Shown one piece after another: positions 55,432 through 64,000 of a stretch of DNA of 64,000 nt. The notes under the pieces are model-generated. The model was given only the letters and a program-made list of their open reading frames with translations. It ran no database searches and was not told the DNA's origin. Location of the stretch: assembly GCA_022559845.1 (NCBI GenBank), contig JAHNEJ010003545.1, forward strand, positions 124,001-188,000, written 5' to 3'. The position numbers and the translations under genes are program-made. Each line of letters opens with the position of its first letter. The first letter of the stretch is position 1. Origin of the DNA: Amorphophallus konjac. Taxonomy: Eukaryota; Streptophyta; Magnoliopsida; Alismatales; Araceae.

Positions 55432-58400
55432 TGTAGTACCCCAGATTTTATATAATAATTTCTGGATTATTTATAGAATTTTCTAGAATTTATTTGGAAT
55501 TTATAAAGGGTAAATAGATTAATAAATGAATTATTGAAATAATAAGTCATTATAAGGCCCAATTGTGTTAAATAATTAACATAGCCTATTTAAATAAAAT
55601 CCAAAAGGTTTAAGGACTAAGCCCATTAAGTTTGGCCCATATTCTAGAAGGTTATTTAGCCTATTTACGTATTTTAAGGATAAATGCTATTTTTATAGAC
55701 AATAATACGGATAATCAACAAAAGAGTTTGATTTATGTTGAATTTTGTGCACGTTGGATGTAACGGTCTATCGTGAGACCGCCACAGCCACGTAACGCAC
55801 CAGTCTTGATGTGTTACACCCTGGTAGTTCCGTGAATGGAAGAACGAGCATAAAGATTGGAACTTTGAGATCCTATCTGCAAGAGATCAACTTGGGAGAG
55901 CTTATAATATTACTAAGGACTCTTAGGGGTTAGGTTCTGGCAAATTAAGGACACTAGAATCGATCTAATCTTAAAACCCTAGCCAAAACCCTATAAATAT
56001 GACCTAGTTCTGAACTGAGCGACCCTTACTTTTGGCTCGTGAAGAATCAAGGTAAGGAGTCATAATTTTGGGTAAGTTCTTTAGAAGATTTTTCTTTAGT
56101 ATACTTTAGACTAATAGTTCTCCAAATCTCATGTTAGGAGATCAAGCAACCAAGGAGATTGAAGCTTCCAACGTTGCTTGTTCGACAACGCAAGACCCCT
56201 GAAGATCAAGAGATTAGGACGTCTAAACGGGGTAATTAGAGCTCAATCCTTTGGAACTTTTTGTTCACCTTAGTTTCATCGTTTTACCCTCAAAATTTCA
56301 CATCTTTAGGTCAAGAGGTCGTGGAGTTAGAGCAGCAGGAAATTGCTAGAAAATCACTGGAAAAGGAAAACTAGGCCACGGTTTTCAGACTCAAATTAGA
56401 AGCTTAAAGCCAAGTAAAGAGGTAGGTCATCTCATGATTGGCAAAAACATCTTGTTAGGGATAAAAGCCCTCTGGTTTTGATTGATTGCATGCATCATAG
56501 ATCATGAATTTCATGTTTTAGTAGGTCATGCATACACGTATACTCTTAACCCTAACAAAGTTAAAAAGGAACTCTCTTGTCAAATTCACAGAAAATCTAT
56601 GCATACTAGTAGGTTAGCCTTCATTCTATCATATGGAAGTTTATATATGATTTCCAAACATGATGTAAGTTGAAACCTTAGATTTTTACCAGCAGACGAT
56701 CTGACGCATCAAGGTAAGACCGCTACAGTTACCTAACGGCCTTACGACAAGCCGTCACACCCTCTGTTGCATTTTAATTGCTCTGTTGTCTCTGATGCAC
56801 CATAACAGGAGCATTACACTACTGTAACGGTCCCACGATAAACCGTCACAATCACTGTGACACCCCCATTCTCGACTGTCAGAGTAACTGTAGACAGAAT
56901 TGAAGAACAATCACATTAACTTATAAATATGCCTAGTTATCTAAGTTTTGACCTGTTGATATGACTTTAAATTTATTAATTGGTTCATGATAAGTATCGC
57001 ATGTTAAAAGTACTTGAAATATTTTAAGGATATGTTAATTTCATGCCAAAGCACTATAGTTTGTATTAACTCCATGATTTTAAATGATGTGTTGACGAAG
57101 TTTTATCATGATTTCATATTGTTACACATTCTCTCTATCAATAGAGTCATTTTCTTTAAGTACATGGCACATATTCCGGTATGTTGTCCATTAGTTCACA
57201 CTTTGCACTATAGGAACATTATTCTTGGACATGAGGACCTCTCTATTGGATATTCCTTCCAATGGACTAGGAAATCTTGTTTCAAGGCATCTGTAATTCT
57301 GCGCGAGCCTGGGATTCCCACTAGGACGCCGAGTTGGTTGTACCATTAAAGCCCATTTAGTATATTTCAATATCGATGTTTCTGGTTCTAGCAATGTAAC
57401 AGATCTATACTGGACCGTCAGGAGCGTCTAACGGCCCAATATAAGACCATCACATTTCACTAAGTCTATTTTACTATTTCTGGATTCAGACTAATGTAAC
57501 GGCTGAATACTTGAGCGTCACATCATGTAATGGCCCAGTCCTTGACCGTCACATTGTTTGAGTGCTTAACCCAAGGTTTGACCCAAGGGTTGATGTTTCA
57601 AAGTTTTTAGATGGATTATTGATGATCTAGAACTTGCCATATTATCCAAAGAGGCTTAATATAATGAAATAAAAGTTAAAGAAATGTACCGTTATACTAC
57701 CGATTTATTTCCATAAGCATAATCTTGTTTAAGTCATTCTTGACTCTCGCATTATTAAATTGAAGCGTTCATTCATTGAATAGTGTTATCATGAACTTAT
57801 TGAATTGTACATTCTTGGCCATACTTTATTGTTACATGCGTGGAAGTAGCTTGATTTATACTTGAAGATGCGATCGAGCACTGATTGTGTTCAAGGGCTC
57901 TATGCTAGTCCCCTCGGCTGATTACCGGAAACATACTATTATAAACCATGGGGTATGATGCTACTGGCGTCGCATTGTGCTGGGAGTACTTTCTCTATAA
58001 ATAAGTGAAGATCCACGGCACGACATGACTTTCGTATACATGACTTGATATTCCACAGAAATTCATGAAGTACTTGCTCATAAGTAAAAGATACTGGAGT
58101 GATGATTATGTGGCTTGCTAGTACATTCTCGTAACATTCTTGTTCTTGAAAGGCCATAACATGTTCTTGTTACACTCTTGCTAGTTCATACTTGCTCTCA
58201 TTCTATCTTAAACGATCATCTTTGTTACTTTGGGTATTCGCATGATTGATCGCATTCGCATGATTTTACCTTATTTCTTTAGAGCTAAATTATTAATTAC
58301 TTTAATGAAGTCTTCATGTTGATGCGAAGATACCTACTAAGCAAGTGTGCTCATTACCTATTTCCATTCTTTTCAGGAAATGAAAGTGATTCGAATTCGG

Positions 58401-58731
58401 ATCCGGATTATACAAGTAGCGGGTCCGAGAGCGAATGAAAGTGTTGTCAAGATGAGAGTGAAGACTTAGGAAAGTCTATATTGTTTAGATTGAGTCTATG
58501 TAATTTTCCTATTTCTTGAGTCTGATAGATTGGAAGAAGTTGAAAGTTATTGTATTTGAATATTTGATTATTATAAAATAAGTTGGAGTTTGATGAAAAT
58601 ATTGTGCAATTACATTTATGTGTGTGATTTTCTTGCACTCTGATCATTCTTGCTTGCAAGAGGCTTACCATGCCGGTTATTCACGTTTCTCGAGCGAGTC
58701 TTCCGCTGTCATAAAGGCTCGGGACGTGACA
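55432..58731 (+). repeat. LTR-c of family A (complete)
   Basis: 3,300 bp, shared by A3 and A4. A 21-bp loss near 56187 accounts for the length difference from LTR-b. TATA box at 55992-55999; inverted-repeat clusters at 55759-55818, 56702-56882 and 57395-57552; leader block at 57233-57344. Confidence 0.93.
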
Positions 58732-58965
58732 GTTAAGTTGGTATCAGAGCCTAAGTCTCAAGACTTAGGAATAAGAGTCATGTCATATGATAAGTCCAAG
58801 GTTTAAGGACCCCTACCTATGAACTAAGGAAGAAATTTCCACACCCATGTGAGAATTGGGTAGAACCTGGGATAAGATAGTTAATTAGTTTTAGGATTGA
58901 TTTTCCTTCCAGTTTCACGAGAAATAATAAGTTGTTATTTTTCTCTCAGGTACCCTATTATTACC

Positions 58966-61900
58966 ATGGCTCATCGCGTAGATTAGAATGGTATGTAACA
59001 AACTGTTGCTGGCCTTACACAGGCATTACAAACCATGGCGTAAGCTGGCATAGGAGCAAGGGCTGGTGATTTGCATCGCAACTTTCGGAGCTTAAACCCT
59101 CCGCCTTTCTTCGGTTCTTCTAATCCTGATGAGGGAGAGAACTGGATAGACGAAATGAAACATATCTTTGATGTTATCCAATGCACCGATCAAGAGAAGG
59201 TGCGTCTTGCAACCTTTCAACTCAATAAAGATGCCCACACATGGTGGAAGTCGGTTCCTGCACCTCCGGCCGATGCCCCTCATACCTGGGATGGTTTTCT
59301 TACCCTATTCCGTGCCAAGTACTTTTCTGAGCACGTAAAAGAGAGAAAGGCTATGGATTTCGCCGCTCTTCGGCAAGGAATGATGACGGTTTCCGAATAT
59401 GAACTGCAATTCTCAAGGCTTGCACCTTACGCACCGAATCTTATCATCACCGATTTATTGAAGGCAAATCGGTTCATGGATGGGTTACGGCCCGGTTTCA
59501 TTCAGCAACTCAGGACCCAAAACATCTGTACTTATGCGAAATGGTTCAACGAGCGTATTTATTTGAAAGGACCTTAGAGAAGGTCAAAAATTTAAAAGGG
59601 AAAGGAGAAGAATCCAGCCGACGCTCAGATCGGCGTTATAAGAAAGAAAATTTCAGCATCACGGAGCCCTACAAAAGCCGTGATAGTAAGAAAAGATCCA
59701 GGAATGGGAATAGTGGAAGTTCCCATAAGTAAAAGAAAGTCAAGGAAGAGAAGGAGCAAGTTGCTACAGCTTGCACGTTTTACGAAAAATTTGGCCATTC
59801 GGCTGAGGAATGTTGGAAGCACCTTGGCGCTTATTTACATTGTGGAAGCAGGGAGCATCGCATGCCAGATTGCCCCTTTATGAAAGACCAATCGTCTGGT
59901 GGAGGACGTAAGAGGCAGGCTCGCCTCAATGCCATCTTAGAAGAAGAAGAAGCATCCAGGGATGGTGGGCTTATGGAAGGTACTCTTCAAATTTATTCTC
60001 GTCCTACATTTGTGCTATTTGACACTGGTGCCTCTAATTCTTTTATCTCCACTACTTTTGCAAAAACATTATCAATTGCATCAGTCCCCTTACCTTCAGA
60101 TCTCGCTATTACCACACCCTTAGGTTCTGGAACAAAGCTTACCGACCATTATCCTGATAGCGAAGTGATAGTAGAAGGTCATAATCTCCCCGCAAACTTA
60201 GTATGCCTTGACATGAAAGGTTATGATGCCATTTTAGGGGTAGATTGGCTTGTAGATCATGATGCTTATATCAATTGCCGAAATAGGATTATATCCTTTC
60301 AAAAGCCCGATCTTCCAAGATTTTCCTTCCTTGGCATCAAGTACAAGAAGCATCCTACTATCATATCTTCTCTTCACGCTTGTAAACTTATCTCGCAAGG
60401 ATGTGAAGCTTTTCTTGCTTCTGTCATTGTTACCGAATCCAAGAAGATTATCTTAGCAGACATTCCTATTGTAAATGAGTTCCCCGATGTGTTCCCATCC
60501 GAATTACCCAGTTTACCACCCGAGAGGGAAGTAAACTTCACTATTGAACTCATTCCAGGAGCAGCACCTATTTCTATAGCCCCTTACAGGATGTCCCCCA
60601 CAGAACTCAAAGAACTAAAGAAGCAGTTGCACGAACTACTGGATAAGGGCTTTATCAAACCTAGCACATCCCCTTGGGGTGCACCGGTTCTATTTGTCAA
60701 AAAGAAGGATGGTTCTCTCAGGCTATGCATCGATTACCGGTGACTGAATCAACTTACAATCAAAAATAAGTATATGTTGCCGCGTATTGATGTTCTCTTT
60801 AATCAGCTTTCAGGAGCAGAATATTTCTCCAAGATTGACCTCAGATCAGGTTATCATCAGCTTAGAATAAAAGAAGAAGACATTTATAAATCGGCTTTTC
60901 GAAGTCGTTATGGCCACTATGAATTCGTGGTAATACCGTTCGGGTTAACAAATGCCCCAGCAGCATTTATGCAACTTATGAACAGTGTTTTCCAACCATA
61001 TCTGGACCAATTCATCGTCATCTTCATCGATGACATCTTGATATATTCCAAGACAAAGGAAGAACATGAAGAACATCTGAAGATAGCTTTGCAAACACTT
61101 AGAGAACATAAACTTTATGCCAAGCTTAATAAGTGTGAATTCTGGCTCAAGGAAGTTTCATTCCTAGGCCACATTATTTCAAAAGAAGGTATCGCTGTGG
61201 ATCCTTCTAAGGTAGAAGCCGTCAAGAATTGGAGCCGGCCAACGACCGTATCAGAAGTACGAAGTTTTCTGGGTCTAGCTGGTTATTATAGAAGATTCAT
61301 TAAGGATTTCTCAAAGATTGCAGTTCCTTTAACTAGACTCACGAGAAAAGAAAATCCTTTTGTCTGGTCAGAGGAATGTGAAAAGAGTTTTCAAACTCTT
61401 AAGAATCATCTTACTACAGCTCCTATTCTAACACTACCGATGGAAGGTGGTGGAATCGAAGTATATACAGATGCATCTGGCATTGGTCTAGGGTGTGTCC
61501 TCATGCCAAATGAAAAAGTAATCTGTTATTCTTCTAGACAATTGAAGTGTCGCGAGGAAAATTATCTTGTGCATGATTTGGAATTAGCAGCTGTCATTTT
61601 CATCTTGAAAATTTGGCGTCATTATCTCTATGGAGAAAATTTTACGGTCTACTTGGACCACAAAAGCTTGAAGTACTTATTTTCTAAAAAGAGCTAAATA
61701 TGAGGCAGAGGAGGTGGTTAGAATATCTCAAAGACTTTGATTTTGCTATTCAATATCATCATGGCAAGGCTAATGTTGTAGCAGATGCACTCAGTAGAAA
61801 ACTAATGGGTATGCTATCAAGTCTCATGATTAGTATGACTAATCTTACTCCTCAATTTGCTCAGTTGAACTTAGATATTGACAGGAAGGAAGACTGTTTC

Positions 61901-63342
61901 CTAGCTAATATTCAAGCTCAACTTACATTAATAGAAGATCTGGTCAAGCTGTAAAATGATGATCCTATATTATTGGAGATCAAGGCCAATGTTGAACAAA
62001 GGCCGGATTTTTCTATTAAGGATGGAAGATTGCTATTGAAAGATCGAGTATGTGTATCGGATCATGAGGATACGAAGAAATTGATTCTAGAAGAAGCACA
62101 TAAATCTAGGTATACCATTCACCCAAGTAGTACAAAAATGTATCAGGATCTCAAAAGAAATTTCTAGTGGCCCAACATGAAGAGGGAAATAGCTGATTTC
62201 GTGTCTCGCTGTCTCACTTGTCAACAAGTAAAGGCAGAGCATTTTAGACCCGTAGGTAAACTACATCCCTTGAATATTCCCGAATGGAAGTGGGTGACTA
62301 TAGGGATTGATTTCATTATGGGGTTACCTAAGACAAGAGGTGGACACGATGGTATATGGGTAATCATAGACCGATTAACTAAATCTGCACATTTCATACC
62401 AATGAAAAGTCGATGGTCTGTGGATATCCTGGCAGCATTATACATAAGAGAATTGTTAAATTACATGGTGTCCCAGTCACTATTATATCTGATAGAGATC
62501 CTCGATTCACATCACAGTTTTGGAAGGGTCTACAACAGTCACTAGGGACTAGATTGAATTTCAGCACGGCCTTTCATCCATAAACTGATGGTCAGACAGA
62601 AAGAACGAATCAAGTGGTAGAAGACATGCTCAGGGCTTGTGTTATTAATTTTGGAGGTAGTTGGCATGATCACTTGCCTCTAGTAGAATTTACATATAAC
62701 AACAGTTATCAGGCCAACATACAAATGGCACCTTTTGAAGCTCTATATGGAAAAAGTTATCGATCACCAATATGTTGGAATGAAATAGGGGAAATACAAT
62801 TCCTACGCCCCGATATTATCAGAGATTCTACAGAGAAGATCAAGCTTATTCAAGAGAGAATAAAGATGGAGCAAGATAGGCAGAAATCTTATGCTGATAA
62901 ACGAAGACGCGACTTAGATTTTCAAGTAGGAGACCATGTGTATCTCAAGGTTTCTCTTGGTCGTGGTATTCAAAGATTTGGCATTAAGGGCAAGCTAACT
63001 CCAAGGTTCATTGGCCCGTTTGAAATTCTTGAAAGGGTCGGTGAAGTGGCCTACAAACTGACTTTACCTCCACCATTAGCAGGAGTTCATGACGTATTTC
63101 ACGTCTCTATGCTGAAGAAGTATGTATATGATCCTGACCATATTATCACTTATGACAATCTGGAGATTCAGAAGGATATGACGTACGATCAAACGCCAAT
63201 AAAGATTCTGGAACGGGAAGTGCGTCAACTAAGAAATAAAGTTATTCCTATGGTCAAGATTCAATGGAAGAAAATATGGCCATATGAAGCAACATGAGAA
63301 ACCGAAGCAGCCAAGCGGAAAAGATTCCCAGAATTATTTTAA
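58966..63342 (+). pseudogene. Unit A4 gag-pol, nearly full length, broken
   Basis: Same domain order as A3, with protease DTG intact at 60021-60029 and RT FIDD at 61023-61034. The knuckle has lost its first Cys ([14 protein letters not shown]). Breaks shared with A3 lie near 58984, 58996, 59041, 59730 and 60741. One-base losses near 59537, 61686 and 62450 shift the frame. Array-wide stops are at 61952-61954, 62165-62167 and 62581-62583, and TGA is at 63295-63297. The integrase-to-chromodomain segment is 227 codons without a stop. Confidence 0.9.
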
Positions 63343-63409
63343 CTGTAAGTACACTCTCCATAATCCATGTATTGAATTTGGGGATCAAATTCTTCTAAGT
63401 GGGAGAGGG

Positions 63410-64000
63410 TGTAGTGCCCCAGAATTTATATAATAATTTCTGGATTATTTATAGAATTTCCTGGAATTTATTAGGAATTTATAAAGGGTAAATAGATTAA
63501 TAAATGGATTATTGAAATAATAAGTCATTATAAGGCCCAATTGTGTTAAATAATTAACCTAGCCTATTTAAATAAAATCCAAAAGGTTTAAGGACCAAGC
63601 CCATTAAGTTTGGCCCATATTCTGGAAGGTTATTTAGCCTATTTACGTATTTTAAGGGTAAATACTATTTTTATAGACAATAATATGGATAATTAACAAA
63701 AGAGTTTGATTTATGTTGAATTTTGTGCACGTTGGATGTAACGGTCTATCATGAGACCGCCACAGCCACGTAACGCACCAGTCTTGATCCGTTACACCCT
63801 GGTAGTTCCGTGAATGGAAGAACGAGCATAAAGATTGGAACTTTGGGATCCTATCTACAAGAGATCAACTTGGGAGAGCTTATAATATTACTAAAGACTC
63901 TTAGGGGTTAGGTTCTGGTAAACTAAGGACTCTAGAATCGATCTAATCTTCAAACCCTAGCCAAAACCCTATAAATATGACCTAGTTCTGAACTGAGCGA
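63410..64000 (+). repeat. LTR-d of family A (runs off the window)
   Basis: First 591 bp of the next LTR, including an inverted-repeat pair at 63738-63797 and TATAAATA at 63970-63977. The array therefore continues downstream. Confidence 0.92.

Larger units (their letters stand above)
1..64000 (+). mobile_element. Family A: tandem array of shared-LTR Tekay/Del-like chromovirus units
   Basis: Units follow head to tail with single shared LTRs. LTRs start at 1894, 47431, 55432 and 63410 and end at 11364, 50751 and 58731. Internal regions are 4,682 bp (A2, after removing element C), 4,680 bp (A3) and 4,678 bp (A4). LTR lengths are 3,318 bp (a, after removing element B), 3,321 bp and 3,300 bp. LTRs run from TGTAGTGCC to GTGACA. 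There is no host DNA and no target duplication between units. Lineage comes from the single gag-pol frame, CX2CX4HX4C knuckle, FIDD reverse transcriptase, HHCC-DDE integrase and a C-terminal chromodomain-like segment. The array continues past both window ends. Confidence 0.93.

Noticed and set aside
1..64000. Host genes, rRNA, tRNA genes or organelle DNA
   Set aside because: Every long frame is explained by a retroelement or its cargo. The tRNA-like matches are only 12-19-bp primer sites.

Overview
This is plant nuclear DNA made entirely of retrotransposons. The evidence is stacked Ty3/gypsy LTR elements, tRNA-Met and tRNA-Arg-like primer sites, dual RNase H domains, plant mobile domain (PMD) proteins and short GT-AG introns. 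No ordinary host gene, rRNA, tRNA or CRISPR array was seen. The taxon cannot be fixed beyond angiosperm.

The ground layer (called family A) is a head-to-tail array of one Tekay/Del-like chromovirus whose units share LTRs: A1 internal, LTR-a, A2 internal, LTR-b, A3 internal, LTR-c, A4 internal, LTR-d. The LTRs are about 3.3 kb, the internal regions about 4.68 kb and the period about 8.0 kb. The window starts and ends inside the array. Every unit is a dead gag-pol. Four stop codons are shared by all copies in which those sites are visible, so the array probably grew by recombination between LTRs and not by separate insertions.

Three other elements interrupt the array, each with a 5-bp target duplication. 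Element B (2374-8521, +) sits in LTR-a. It has twin 2,078-bp LTRs, no pol, and one unfamiliar proline-rich protein. Element C (15070-46448, +) sits in the integrase region of A2. It is a giant Tat/Ogre-like element (about 20.8 kb without its own insertion) with gag, then pol (protease, G-patch, RT, RNase H, second archaeal-type RNase H, integrase). Between integrase and the 3' LTR it carries two antisense PMD-type genes, one with eight exons. Element D (29541-40085, -) sits in an exon of that gene. It is a young, pol-less relative of C with a 900-plus-codon uninterrupted reading frame.

The least explained content is non-coding. C and D carry about 70 short inverted-repeat modules (ACGCC or ACGAC, 8-10 variable bases, GGCGT or GTCGT) in LTRs, leaders, an intron and spacers. 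The LTRs of family A carry similar modules (TAACG...CGTYA). C and D also share PBS-proximal hairpins with a three-base loop and changing stems. A leader block of about 110-160 nt is shared by A, C and D although A belongs to a different lineage. D lost pol but kept all of these parts in the same order, which suggests they are cis-acting RNA elements needed for mobilisation.
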